Positions 51,752-62,200 of a DNA stretch of 64,000 bases are shown here, piece by piece (the first letter of the stretch is position 1; each line of letters starts with the position of its first letter). The notes beneath the pieces were generated by a model. The model worked only from the letters and a program-made list of their open reading frames with translations. It made no database searches and was not told the DNA's origin. Made by a program: the position numbers and the translations under genes. This DNA comes from Prevotella sp. GTDB taxonomy: Bacteria > Bacteroidota > Bacteroidia > Bacteroidales > Bacteroidaceae. The stretch is from NCBI GenBank assembly GCA_017524385.1, contig JAFWSS010000258.1:40627-104626 (forward strand), written 5' to 3'.

Positions 51752-54700
51752 ATGGAAGAACAGAAATTACCGACCATCGAGGAGGTTTTCTCTTGGATGA
51801 GGAAACTATACGATGAGAGTTACTCAGGTTTGACCAAACTTGAGAAGGAAGAACAGCACATGTATGGAACGATGGTCACCACGCCCAACGACAAGAAATT
51901 CATCGTGCGCATGCTCGACGAGACGAGTCAGGTGAGAGACACGCAGAAACTCGCCGTGAGGGTGAAAGACCTGATCGACCAGTATGGCATCCCCCGCTTT
52001 CTCGGTCCCACCGACCACTGCCTCTTCTGGATGTATCAGAAATTCGCCTACACGCCTCTCTTCAACTGGGCCGCCGTGCCCATCATCAAATGGAGGTTGC
52101 GCCGCGACACCAGCCGTGTGATCATCAATGCCGCACGACCCAATCTCACCCGGCACCTTGCCACACGCTTCGACCAGAACATCGGTCAGAACGTGAACCT
52201 CCTCGGGGAGGTGGTCCTCGGCGACGGAGAGGCCGACAAGAGATACCAGTCGTATCTCGAGGCCCTCAAGGAACCCGACATCAACTACATCTCGGTGAAG
52301 ATTTCCGGCATCTACGCCCAGACCCATGCACTGAACTACAAGGAGAGCATGCCCGAACTCATCCGGCGCATGTCGGAACTCTACCAAGCCGCCATCGACA
52401 ATCCCTACACCGATGCCGACGGAGTGAAGCGATACAAGTTCATCAACCTCGACATGGAGGAGTACAAGGATGCACACCTCACCATGAAACTCTTCAAGGA
52501 CGTACTCTCGCTGCCGCAATTCAAGAACTACGAGGCAGGCATCGTCGTCCAGGCCTACCTCCCCGACGCATGGGACTTCCAAACCGAACTGCTGGAGTTT
52601 GCCCGGAAGCGTGTGGCAGAGGGCGGCGCACCCATCAAGATGCGTATCGTCAAGGGATGCAACCTCGACATGGAGAACATCGTCAGCGACTTGCGCGGAT
52701 GGCCCAACCCCGTGCGCTCCAACAAGACCGAGGTCGATGCCAACTACCTCCATATCATAGAGCGAGGACTGAAGCCGGAGAATGCCAAGGTGCTCCACAT
52801 CGGAATGGCATCGCACAACCTCTTCACCATCTCATACGCCTACCTCCTCACTGAGCGCTACCACACCCCGAAAGACTGCTTCTGCTTCGAGATGCTCGAG
52901 GGTATGGCCAACCACGTGTGGCGGGCACAGAAGAAATTCGGCAACCACGTCATCCTTTACACTCCCGTGGTGAAAAAGGAGCATTTCCTCAACGCCATCT
53001 CCTACCTCGTGCGACGCATGGACGAGAACACCGCCCCCGACAACTTCCTCACCCATTCCTTCTCGCTGAGGCCCGACACCAAGGAATGGAAGGAACTCGA
53101 GCAGCAGTTCATCGACGCCTACAACATGAAGGACAGCATCTCCCATATACCCACCCGCACCCAGGACCGCAACAAGCCCTATGAGGGACAGGAGCCACGC
53201 GACGAGATGCTCAACGAGCCAGACACCGACTTCGACCGTTTCTGCAACCAGGAATGGGTGGAGAAAATCTTTGCGAAATGGAAGTCTGCCGGCAAGTCCG
53301 TCTCTCCCAAGGAGGAGTGGGGCGAGTGGCAGCCCGGCAACCTGCTGCCCACGCAGGTCGGTGCCACCCTTGTGTTCAACGACGACCACGTCGGCTATTA
53401 CGACCGTTCCCAAGAGGGCGACGTGCTGGTGTGCGAGATGTCGCGTGCCAACAAGGAACAAGCCCGACAAATCATCGACATCGCAGCAAAGGACCCGGCA
53501 GGATGGAGGAAGACCTCCATCGAGGAGCGCCATCGCATCATGTACAAGGCCGCCAACATCCTAGGACAGATGCGTGGCGACCTCAACGGCGCGATGTGCG
53601 CCATCACCGGCAAGACGGTGGAGGAGGGCGACGTGGAGGTGTCGGAGGGCATCGACTACTGCCGTTTCTACACCACCACGATGAAGAAATATGCCGCCCT
53701 CGGAGACATCGAGATGAAGAGCAAGGGCGTCGTGCTCGTGCTGTCGCCCTGGAACTTCCCCTGCGCCATCCCCTGCGGAGGCGTAGTGGCGGCACTCGCA
53801 TCGGGCAACACCTGCATCCTGAAACCCGCCACCGTCGCCGCCCCCGTGGCATGGCTCTTCGCCAAGGCCTTCTGGGACGCCGGTGTGCCGAAAGAGGCAC
53901 TCCAGGTGGTCATCACCGACAGGGAAGCCACTCCGTTGCTCACCTCGGCACCAGAGGTCAGCCACATCATCCTCACGGGTGGAACGGAGACCGCACAAAC
54001 CATCGCCCGCAACAACCCACGCAAGCCCCTCTCGGCAGAGACCGGTGGCAAGAACGTGATGATTCTCTCGGCAAAGGGCGACCGCGACCACGCCATCATG
54101 AATGCCTGCCGCTCCGCCTTCGGCAATGCCGGACAAAAATGCTCCGCCTGCTCCATCTTCCTCGTGGAACGCTCCGTATACGAGTCGGAGGAGTTCATGG
54201 AGAAGTTGAAGGACTGCGCCTCGTCGCTCAAGGTCGGCGGGGTGTGGAATGCCGGCAACATCGTAGGGCCGATGATCACCAATGAGAATGAGAAACTGAA
54301 AAAAGCCTTCGAACTCGCCCCCGGTGAGGAATGGCTCGTTCCGCCCGTCTTTGTCGACGACAAGCACTACATCCTCAAACCCACCGTGAAAATCGGCGTG
54401 AAACCCGGTTCGTTCACTTTCCGCACCGAACTCTTCGCACCGCTGCTGGCCGTGACACCTTTTGACAGCCTCGAGGAAGCAGTCAGACTCGTCAACGGCT
54501 TGGACTACGGACTCACCTCCGGTCTCCAGTCGCTCGACGAGCAGGAGCAGAAATACTGGAAGGCAAACATCATGGCAGGCAACCTCTACATCAACCGCGG
54601 CATCACGGGAGCCATTGTCAACCGTCAGCCGTTCGGCGGCATGAAACTGTCGGCCTTCGGACCAGGATTGAAGGCGGGTGGTCCCAACTACTGCCTGCAG

Positions 54701-55234
54701 TTCATGAGCGTGAAAGACAAGGCCGGTGCAACCACCGACTACAAGAAATCATACGCCGAATGGTATGAGAAGGAGTTCCGCCATGCACGCAACATCCAAC
54801 CTCACATCCGTGGAGAGCAGAACGTCTTCCGCTATCTGCCATTGAAGGGTGGGATGGTGCTTCGGCTCTTCGGCGGCGAGACCAAGGAACAAGTCGACAT
54901 GGTGATGCTCGCAGCCAAGACCGTAGGCACGCCCCTCACCATCTCCGCCGACGCAACCCATCCATTGGCCAATCAATTGCCCGCTGTCAAGAAAGAGAGT
55001 TTGGAGCAGTTCTGCAAGACGATGAACAACTATGAGCGTGTGCGCACGATAGCCTCCAAGGTGCCGGATGCCGTGTTCGTCGCAGCCGCTGAATGCGACA
55101 AATACATCGCGCAGTCGGCTCCTGTGAGAAACGGCCGCATCGAACTCGCCCTCTACATCAAGGAGCAGTCGATATCCAACGAATACCACCGCTACGGGTC
55201 GCAGATAGAAGTGCCGAAAATTGAGGAAGATTGA
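51752..55234 (+). CDS. putA: Bifunctional proline dehydrogenase / L-glutamate gamma-semialdehyde dehydrogenase
   Basis: 1160 residues. The proline dehydrogenase barrel spans about 60-480 with YISVKISGIYAQ, FINLDMEEYKDAHLTMKLF, KMRIVKGCNLDMEN and HIGMASHNLFTISYAY. The aldehyde dehydrogenase domain spans about 570-1020: VLVLSPWNFPCAIPCGGVVA, HIILTGGTETAQTIA, LSAETGGKNVMILSAKGD (with the general-base Glu) and FGNAGQKCSACSIF (with the catalytic Cys). A ~130-residue C-terminal domain follows. It oxidises proline to glutamate via P5C. There is no DNA-binding domain at the N-terminus, unlike E. coli PutA. The last codons (KIEED) run into an ATTGAAGATTG repeat array. Confidence 0.95.
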   Translation: MEEQKLPTIEEVFSWMRKLYDESYSGLTKLEKEEQHMYGTMVTTPNDKKFIVRMLDETSQVRDTQKLAVRVKDLIDQYGIPRFLGPTDHCLFWMYQKFAYTPLFNWAAVPIIKWRLRRDTSRVIINAARPNLTRHLATRFDQNIGQNVNLLGEVVLGDGEADKRYQSYLEALKEPDINYISVKISGIYAQTHALNYKESMPELIRRMSELYQAAIDNPYTDADGVKRYKFINLDMEEYKDAHLTMKLFKDVLSLPQFKNYEAGIVVQAYLPDAWDFQTELLEFARKRVAEGGAPIKMRIVKGCNLDMENIVSDLRGWPNPVRSNKTEVDANYLHIIERGLKPENAKVLHIGMASHNLFTISYAYLLTERYHTPKDCFCFEMLEGMANHVWRAQKKFGNHVILYTPVVKKEHFLNAISYLVRRMDENTAPDNFLTHSFSLRPDTKEWKELEQQFIDAYNMKDSISHIPTRTQDRNKPYEGQEPRDEMLNEPDTDFDRFCNQEWVEKIFAKWKSAGKSVSPKEEWGEWQPGNLLPTQVGATLVFNDDHVGYYDRSQEGDVLVCEMSRANKEQARQIIDIAAKDPAGWRKTSIEERHRIMYKAANILGQMRGDLNGAMCAITGKTVEEGDVEVSEGIDYCRFYTTTMKKYAALGDIEMKSKGVVLVLSPWNFPCAIPCGGVVAALASGNTCILKPATVAAPVAWLFAKAFWDAGVPKEALQVVITDREATPLLTSAPEVSHIILTGGTETAQTIARNNPRKPLSAETGGKNVMILSAKGDRDHAIMNACRSAFGNAGQKCSACSIFLVERSVYESEEFMEKLKDCASSLKVGGVWNAGNIVGPMITNENEKLKKAFELAPGEEWLVPPVFVDDKHYILKPTVKIGVKPGSFTFRTELFAPLLAVTPFDSLEEAVRLVNGLDYGLTSGLQSLDEQEQKYWKANIMAGNLYINRGITGAIVNRQPFGGMKLSAFGPGLKAGGPNYCLQFMSVKDKAGATTDYKKSYAEWYEKEFRHARNIQPHIRGEQNVFRYLPLKGGMVLRLFGGETKEQVDMVMLAAKTVGTPLTISADATHPLANQLPAVKKESLEQFCKTMNNYERVRTIASKVPDAVFVAAAECDKYIAQSAPVRNGRIELALYIKEQSISNEYHRYGSQIEVPKIEED

Positions 55235-55262
55235 AGATTGAAGATTGAAAATTGAAGATTGA
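55226..55262. repeat. ATTGAAGATTG-type array at the putA stop codon
   Basis: About 37 bp of GAAGATTGAA/GAAAATTGAA units. The putA stop codon TGA (55232-55234) lies within the first unit. It ends about 17 bp before the end of the convergent HrpB gene. Same family as the arrays at 39.05, 39.70, 63.74 and 63.95 kb. Confidence 0.8.
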
Positions 55263-55278
55263 GGCGCTACCAGCACCA

Positions 55279-57768
55279 TCATTTCCTCTTCACTCCCCTT
55301 ACGGGTTCAGCCTCCAATGGATGGTCGGGCCATGAATGCTTCGGGTAACGTCGGCGCAATTCTTTGCGCACCTCGAAATAGGTGGATTGCCAAAAACTGT
55401 GCAGGTCGGTGGTGAGTTGTACGGGCTTGAATCCGGGAGACAACAACTCCATCAACACGGGTGAGCCGTCGACCCGCGGGGTATCCAGCAGGCCGAAACA
55501 TTCTTGCAATCGTACCCGTAAGACTGGCACTTCGGCTCCTATACGGTAGTCGAGCCGGATACGGCTCCCTGTGGGAACAACGATATGAGTAGGAGCCAAC
55601 TGCTCCACCATTTTCTGTTGCTCATAGGTGAGTCGGCTCCATACGACCTCGCAAAGGTCTGTCTTCTTCAGTTCATTCGTTGTGGATGCTTTACCGATGA
55701 AAAAAGATCCCCACTCTACTGCGCTATTGCAGATGGTCTCCACATCCACCGGCGGAAGAGACAACTCTGGATGACGTGATGCAACAAAAGCAATCCTCCG
55801 CTGCATATCGTGCACTTTATCTGAAAAATCCAGCATCGACGGGCCGTCTTTGGCAATCGCCTCAAAGACGACCCGTTGTATCTTCTCGCGAGTACAATTC
55901 GCCAATGGTTTCGAAGCCAGCAGGATGGTGCCGATGCGGGTCTCTCTTCTGGCAACCACGGCCCCAGCCTTGCCATCCCAAAAGATGTTGTCGCGCTCAA
56001 AAGCATGTTTTTTCAAATCGGCCGGGTCGACAACACTGGCCAGAAAGACTTTCCCCACACCACCTGCTTTCAAATGCATCGAAGCGATGGAAAGCCATTC
56101 TTCACCGGCCATGGCATCCGATGCCTCCACCGCTACCAGTTCACCACCCGGCAACTGGAAGACGCCAAGCCTCTCTTTCCACGCCTTGCCGATACGCTCA
56201 GGATATGCTGATGCAATCAGGGCACCCACCTCGTAGGGGTTGACGGCTGCATTGTCCACCTTGGAATGTATCATGTCGGCATATTGACGAGCGATTTTCG
56301 CCACACGTCCCCATTGGCCATACTTTCCACTTCTTCGCTCACGGCGTAGTGCATCCAACCGACGGTCAATGGCGATGTCGCCCTCTCCAGCCAAAGGGTC
56401 TTTCTCCTCTATCAGCGCGGCGATGTCGGCAGCAAGGGCTCGCCGCTCCTTCGTGTCAGCCATCAGCAGCATGCAAGCGATACGTGGATGGCAAGGCAGT
56501 TTTGATATTCTGCGCCCCTGCTCCGTCACCCTTCCCTCTTCGTCTATCGCACCAAGCGATGTCAGCAGTCGGCGGGCATGGGCTACCGCCGGCTTCTCGG
56601 GAGGGGTCAGCCACGGCAGTCTCTCCACGTCGTGCTCGCCCCAGATGGAGGCATCGAGCACCAGTGAACCAAGGTCGGCCTCCAGGATTTCCGGCATTCG
56701 TACAGCTGGCATGCGCGACTCTGTGGCGACAGTCCACAACCTATAACACACGCCAGGAGCCACACGCCCAGCACGTCCCGTGCGCTGCGTCGCCATATCC
56801 AATGATATCCGCACCGTTTCCAAGTGGTTCAGTCCACTGCGTGCGTCAAACACCATCTTCCGGCAGAGGCCGCTGTCGACAACGACACGCACACCCTCGA
56901 CAGTCAAAGAGGTCTCTGCGATAGGCGTCGCCAGCACCACTTTCCGTTCGCCCGCCCGAGTCGGTACAATGGCCTTCGCCTGCTCGTCATTGGAAAGCAG
57001 ACCGTATAGGGTGAAAACCTTCGTTTCGCCAAGTCCGCCCGACGAGAGCAGTTCCTGAACACGCCGTATCTCTCCTTCGCCAGGCAAGAATGCCAGAATG
57101 TCGCCCTCGTGCGAACGATGGGCCTGCAAGATGGTCTTTGCCACCATCTGCGACACGTTAAACAAATCGGCATTTTCATTACTGTGGATGACCTCTACAG
57201 GAAACATCCTCCCCTCGCTCGTCAGTACACTACAGTGCAATGCATCCGACAAGGCATTCGTGTCTATCGTTGCCGACATCACCACCAACCGCAGGTCGTC
57301 TCTCAGTACATCCTGGCACTGCCTGACCAGCGCAAACGCCTCGTCGGTGTTCAAGCTCCGCTCATGAAACTCGTCGAAGACAACCACAGCCACCTCTTCC
57401 AATGCCGCATCATCCAAAAGCATCCGCGTGAGCACCCCTTCTGTCACCACCTCAATACGCGTCTTCGGCGACACCTTGCTTTCAAACCGGATGCGGTAAC
57501 CCACGGTCTCGCCAACCGACTCACCAAGAAGCCATGCCATACGTGAGGCGATTTGCCGCGCCGCCACACGTCTTGGTTCCAACACTACAATCTTGCCGGT
57601 GCATTCCCGCAGTCCTTCCAGAATGGTCAATGGCAGTACGGTTGACTTTCCGGCACCAGGTGCTGCCGTCACTATCACCGCCGTCTCCCTCCCCAGGGTC
57701 TCATTCAGCGGTTTCACCAACGCTGCCACAGGCAGGGTCTCCAACTCTCTTTGCAATCGTTCTGTCAT
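55279..57768 (-). CDS. hrpB: ATP-dependent helicase HrpB
   Basis: About 829 residues. Helicase motifs are complete: AVIVTAAPGAGKSTVLPLTI (Walker A), VFDEFHERSLNTDEAF (DEFH), LVVMSATID (III), VVLATPIAETSLTVEGVRVV (V) and ISLDMATQRTGRAGRVAPGV (VI, QRxGRAGR). The C-terminal HrpB-specific region ends with a conserved LLSPGFKPVQLTTDLHSFW and WPDHP. It belongs to the DEAH/RHA class; its cellular role in Bacteroidetes is not known. The ATG at 57768 was chosen over a GTG at 57798 that would overlap the MBL gene. It is the second gene of an operon with the MBL-fold gene 10 bp upstream. Confidence 0.94.
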   Translation of the reverse strand: MTERLQRELETLPVAALVKPLNETLGRETAVIVTAAPGAGKSTVLPLTILEGLRECTGKIVVLEPRRVAARQIASRMAWLLGESVGETVGYRIRFESKVSPKTRIEVVTEGVLTRMLLDDAALEEVAVVVFDEFHERSLNTDEAFALVRQCQDVLRDDLRLVVMSATIDTNALSDALHCSVLTSEGRMFPVEVIHSNENADLFNVSQMVAKTILQAHRSHEGDILAFLPGEGEIRRVQELLSSGGLGETKVFTLYGLLSNDEQAKAIVPTRAGERKVVLATPIAETSLTVEGVRVVVDSGLCRKMVFDARSGLNHLETVRISLDMATQRTGRAGRVAPGVCYRLWTVATESRMPAVRMPEILEADLGSLVLDASIWGEHDVERLPWLTPPEKPAVAHARRLLTSLGAIDEEGRVTEQGRRISKLPCHPRIACMLLMADTKERRALAADIAALIEEKDPLAGEGDIAIDRRLDALRRERRSGKYGQWGRVAKIARQYADMIHSKVDNAAVNPYEVGALIASAYPERIGKAWKERLGVFQLPGGELVAVEASDAMAGEEWLSIASMHLKAGGVGKVFLASVVDPADLKKHAFERDNIFWDGKAGAVVARRETRIGTILLASKPLANCTREKIQRVVFEAIAKDGPSMLDFSDKVHDMQRRIAFVASRHPELSLPPVDVETICNSAVEWGSFFIGKASTTNELKKTDLCEVVWSRLTYEQQKMVEQLAPTHIVVPTGSRIRLDYRIGAEVPVLRVRLQECFGLLDTPRVDGSPVLMELLSPGFKPVQLTTDLHSFWQSTYFEVRKELRRRYPKHSWPDHPLEAEPVRGVKRK

Positions 57769-57778
57769 GCCATCATCA

Positions 57779-58609
57779 CTATTCAACAAGGGTCGCACCC
57801 TTCGCTTCTCCTATCTCACAAACACTACCACATCTGAAAGCGTGCAACTGGTCGGCCATGGCCTTTTTCATGATGGCGTAGGCAATATCACCCGTGCAAT
57901 GGCTGGTGTGGAATACCGTCTGAGGATAGTTGTCCGTCAACCTCTGTGCGAGGCCGGCCAGTTCGTTTCTCGACTCATTGGCATCCAACAAATGGAATCC
58001 ACCCACAACGGTGGCGACAGGCCAAGGGCAAGCCGACAGGATGTTCTCCAAACCACTATGTGCGCAGCCCGTGAAAAGCAGTCCGTCGGTATAAAGAGCC
58101 TGTTCGTGTCGGAAATCATCGGGAATGTAATTCCCCTCCTCATCCTTGACGAACAGATGCCGGTTGCCCTTGGGCGTGGGGTGATTCTTTGGAATATGCG
58201 CCATGGCATGGATGCCATCGGCAACCTCACAGGTATGGTCCACGAAGATGAACCTCTCCCCTATTCCCTCCGGCCAAACCGTGGTGATGCCATGCGGGGC
58301 ATTCCTCATAGAATAAAACTTCCCGTTGACGGCGTTTGGAGATACGATGACTTTCGCCCTCTTGTTGACTTCCATGAAATAGCGCAGTCCTCCAGCATGG
58401 TCGCTGTGGCCATGGGATATGAATACGTAATCCACCGTGCCGAGGTCAACGCCCATCCGCTTCGCGTTGCGGATGAACACATCACTGGCTCCCGTATCGA
58501 GCAAGATGCGGTGCCGCTCCGTCTCCAACAGGATTGACAGGCCGTGCTCCGTCTCAAATGTCGGGTCCTTTGCACGGTTGTCTGACAATACAGTCCATTT
58601 CATATGCAT
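57779..58609 (-). CDS. MBL-fold metallo-hydrolase
   Basis: 276 residues. HRILLDTGASDVFIRNAKRM and VDYVFISHGHSDHAGGLRYF contain the HxHxDH metal motif, LLFTGCAHSGLENIL the third His, and GGFHLLDANES the last His of the metallo-beta-lactamase fold. The GFHL ending and the overall layout resemble the group annotated as beta-ribofuranosylaminobenzene 5'-phosphate synthase-like hydrolases, which includes enzymes acting on cyclic phosphates or pterin-type compounds. The substrate is not identified. A full promoter lies upstream at 58742-58773, giving a leader of about 125 nt. An ATG two codons further in is an equally possible start. Confidence 0.85.
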   Translation of the reverse strand: MHMKWTVLSDNRAKDPTFETEHGLSILLETERHRILLDTGASDVFIRNAKRMGVDLGTVDYVFISHGHSDHAGGLRYFMEVNKRAKVIVSPNAVNGKFYSMRNAPHGITTVWPEGIGERFIFVDHTCEVADGIHAMAHIPKNHPTPKGNRHLFVKDEEGNYIPDDFRHEQALYTDGLLFTGCAHSGLENILSACPWPVATVVGGFHLLDANESRNELAGLAQRLTDNYPQTVFHTSHCTGDIAYAIMKKAMADQLHAFRCGSVCEIGEAKGATLVE

Positions 58610-58741
58610 GAATCTTGCAATTTTTCCTATTTCCCTTTATCGTTCTTCTCGCCCAAACTGTCCTTTGGCTCCATATCTGCCGTATAAAGCACGGTGGTAG
58701 ACTTGAGATGCCCTGCCTGACAACGCCAAGGCTTCCAAATG

Positions 58742-58773
58742 CAAAGATAATGCAACACTAGAGAAAATCCAAA
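58742..58773 (-). promoter_or_regulatory. Promoter of the MBL hydrolase-hrpB operon
   Basis: On the minus strand TTTG (58773-58770), 20 bp, then TATCTTTG (58749-58742): a full Bacteroidetes match. It lies just after the terminator at 58833-58866. Confidence 0.8.
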
Positions 58774-58832
58774 TTTAGGAACAGCAAAAGCAAAGACATG
58801 AAATGTTCTGCCGGTTCGCAAAAAAAGAGTCC

Positions 58833-58866
58833 AAAAAGGCCGAGTTCCAAGCGAGGGACTCGGCCT
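58833..58866 (-). terminator. Intrinsic terminator on the minus strand
   Basis: Read on the minus strand, AGGCCGAGTCCC pairs with GGAACTCGGCCT (one G-U pair) over a TCGCTT loop and is followed by five T. It would stop transcripts arriving from the dockerin gene. Confidence 0.8.
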
Positions 58867-59153
58867 ATTTGCATATCGATAAAAGATCATATCGGACACC
58901 AATAATAAAGAATCAACTCATAACCTAACTGAAATTAATCCGTTTTTCTATGTTGTGTGTCGCTTGATGACTGCCAATGTTTGCTACTCAGTGTCCCACA
59001 GGTTTTTGTTGAGGGCATTGCTTTCCTCCTCGTCACCGCCCAAGTCAATATCTCTTTCACTGAATTCATTCACTCTTACGCTTGCTGCATCCACATAAGC
59101 CCCCCCGACAGATGCATTCCCTTGCTAACTCATCGAAGTACGTATTCAAGAAT

Positions 59154-59185
59154 CAGGAGGCAAACACCTGGGTGTTTGCCTCCTG
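59154..59185. terminator. Hairpin after the dockerin gene
   Basis: CAGGAGGCAAACA (59154-59166) pairs perfectly with TGTTTGCCTCCTG (59173-59185), a 13-bp stem, about 50 bp past the dockerin gene's stop. The following T run is poor on both strands. Confidence 0.6.
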
Positions 59186-59235
59186 TTTGGTAGTGGAAGA
59201 AGGCTTGAGATGACTCAAGCCATCATTCATTAAGG

Positions 59236-62200
59236 TCAGTTTTGGTTGAGGATCATGTTGACGATAGTCGAGACGTCGGTGATGTTCACATCTCCGTCGC
59301 CATTCATATCGGCATTGGTCATTATGATGTATTCAGTTGAGCCATTGAGCAAGTAATCCACAATGATCGCGACGTCGGTGATGTTCACTTTTCCGTCTCC
59401 ATTGGCATCGCCCAAGATAACATCTGATTTGCCAAGGTAGAAGAGCTGCCAGTTGTCCCAGATGGTCCAGTCGTTCTCGATTTGCACATCCTTCTTCAAA
59501 CCGATGGTGAGTTTGCCGTCACTACCAACGACAGCCTCGACAGTGTTGCCAGCGTAAAGCCTTTCGGTGCCTTCGGCTTTGTAGGTATTGAAGGCCGTGC
59601 CGGCAGCAACCATCGAGTTGGGCACTGCCAGAAGGTTTGCTTCGCTTGCCCATACCCAGCCTTCGGAGAGGCTTTCCACAGTCTGTGCTTCGGAGGCCAG
59701 ACGCTTCAGGCTTGAACTTGTGGTTTTCTCGCCAACGGTGGCATAGAGCACTGCGTTGTTGTTTTCAGCGGGAGCCTCGATGAAAGTGTTGTAATCGTTG
59801 TCGGCAAGGCCTGCACGATAGAAGCCTTGCACCACGACGCGATAGGTGCCTGCGGGCAGTCCGGAGAGCTCCTGGTAGTAGTTGAAGGTGGTGTTGAACT
59901 TCTCTGCATTCAATGAAGTGCCATTGACGGCAGCATTGCCCGTCCATCCATTGTCATTACCATTGTCGTAAGCCGGGTTGATGATGATGGTGGTGCACTC
60001 CACGGGGTTGGCGGCTGTAGCATCATCCATGTTCTGCGGTATGCCCAGACGATGGATCATCGTGTAGATGTCCTGGATGAGTCCTTCCACGTCGCTGTTG
60101 GCATAGGAGTGGTTGGCAATGCCGTTGGTGATGGTGCTGTTCAGCGTGTTGGCCTCGGAGACGATGTCGGAGGAAGCCACGGCGCCGGGGATGGCTGCAG
60201 CAAGTTCCTCGTTGGCTGCCGTCAAGGTGGCGAAGAGAGTCTTCGACTCGTTCACGGCGTCCTTCAGGTCATAGAGAGCTGTCAATGCTTGGAACATGGC
60301 TTCTCCGTTGGTGCCGTTCACCACGGCCTTGCCTTGGTTGATGGCAGCCTGGAGGTTGGCAACGACATCGCTGCCGATGGGGCTGTTCAGTGAAGCTTCA
60401 GCTTCTGCGATGGCTTGCTCGAGCACGGGCTTCACCACGTCGGCCTTGAAACCGCAGTAGGTGATCTTGAAGTTGTCCCAGATAGCCCAGCTGTCACCCA
60501 GTTGGTTGGTGCAGCCTTTCACGCCGATGCGCATGGGGTCGCCGTCATTGGCCACGAGGCCGTAGGCAGACTGGGTGTACATGCCGTTGGTGAAGGCCAC
60601 GGCGGCGTTGTCCATGGTGTTGGGGAAGTAGAGCACGGTGCCGTCGCCAAGTGTCTGTTTCTCGTATCCTGAGCCATAGAAGCTGGCGTCTGTGATTTGG
60701 ACGGGGTCGCCATAGACGTTGGTGAACGGAGTGGCATTGCTGTTGAGATATACAAACACGGGGCATCCCTCCTTGGTGGTGTAGCTTTCACCATTCAGGT
60801 AGGCATTGTAATTGTTTCGTCCATAGCGGTAGAAGCCCTGTACGGAGATTTCATACACACCCTTCGGAGCGTTGTTGATGATTTGGTAGATGTCGAATTT
60901 GGAGTTGTTCCAAGCCTCGAAGCAGTGGTTGGCAGCGTTGCCGCCAAGAGCGACGTTGCCACCATTGGCAGCATCTCTCGTCCATCCGTTGGTTCCATCC
61001 TCAAATCCTGGGTTCACCATGAGGTTGGTCATGTCCACTTCATCTGCACCCGGATGGTGATAGACGTCATCAATCAAGGCCTGCACCTTGGCGATTTCAG
61101 CCTCAAGTTGCTCATTGGTGAGGGCGCGTGCGTTGACCAATGAGGGATAGTCGGTGTTGGCCCATGTCTTGCACTTGTTGCGGTAGGATGCCTGGTAGTC
61201 GGTAGCGTTGGCTGCTTCCAGAGCCTGGTCGCGGAGTTCGGCGAGTTGCTTCCAGAGGTCGATATTCGTCTCCAGGTTGGCTTTGGCAGTCTTGATGGCT
61301 TCCATGGCGGAGTAGATTTTCGCTACGGTGTTGGCCGATCTCAGAGAACTGACACCTGTGCTGTAGGCGGTGAGATATGACTTGGTATAGACGACATCGG
61401 TCAAGTCAAGCGCCTCAAGGTTGTCGAGGTAAGCTGTTCTGAGGAGGGTGATGGCATCGCTGCCCTTTCCGTAATAGGTGAGTGAGAAGTCATCGAAGAT
61501 GCTCCAGTCGCCTTCTATGGTGGTGCCCTTGCGTGCGCCGACCTTCAGGTTGCCATCGCTCACGTAGATATAGACATCGTTGTCATTGCAGTGACCGGCT
61601 TTGAAGAACTCGTCGGCAGCCACCATGTTGTTCGGGATCCAGAAGGTCATGTTGGCCTCTGCGTCTGTGGCAGAAGACCAGGTGCCGGTGGACATCTGCG
61701 AAACCAGGCTTGCCGAGAAGGGAGACAGGATGCTCGACTCAGCGTCGCCATCGGTAGAGGTGGCATACAGTTTGGCGTATTTCGACTCTTTGTTCTCTGC
61801 CTTGTAGTTATCGTAGGCGGGTTGTGCGTTACCGGCACGGTAGAATGCGTTGGCACTGAACTTGTAAACTCCTTCACGCAGGCCTTCAAGGTTCTGGTAG
61901 GTGTCATAGGTCATATTGTAGCGCTCGGCATTCTCCTTGGGATTATATCCACCAAATCCGGAACCAGCCCATCCGTCGTAATTGTTGTTGAGGAAGGTGG
62001 GGTTTTGGATGAAGAGGCTCGTCACATCCACCGGGTTGGATGCTGTGGCGTTGGCGTAGTTCTCTTGGGCGATTTCTTGCTTGCGTGCCTCGATGGCTTC
62101 CTTGGTGGCCGCGATGGCGGCGTTGATTTCTTCAAGGGTGCTGCTTGTGTTGTTATATACAGCTATCTGGTCTGCCACATTGGCGTTGATGGCCTCAGCC

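Larger units (their letters stand above)
58610..59235. other. 626-bp intergenic region with promoter and two hairpins
   Basis: This holds, from left to right on the plus strand: the leader and promoter of the MBL gene (58742-58773, minus), a terminator hairpin (58833-58866) and another hairpin (59154-59185). Between 58867 and 59153 nothing convincing is seen; the open frames there (58957-59193 plus, 58627-58902 minus) cross these signals and have no protein-like pattern. Confidence 0.6.

Noticed and set aside
51824-54367. Several 230-340-codon frames on both strands inside putA
   Set aside because: All are shadows caused by the high GC content of putA; composition is Arg/His-rich and motif-free.
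58627-58902. 91-codon minus-strand frame
   Set aside because: It runs through the terminator at 58833-58866 and the promoter at 58742-58773, so it is not a gene.
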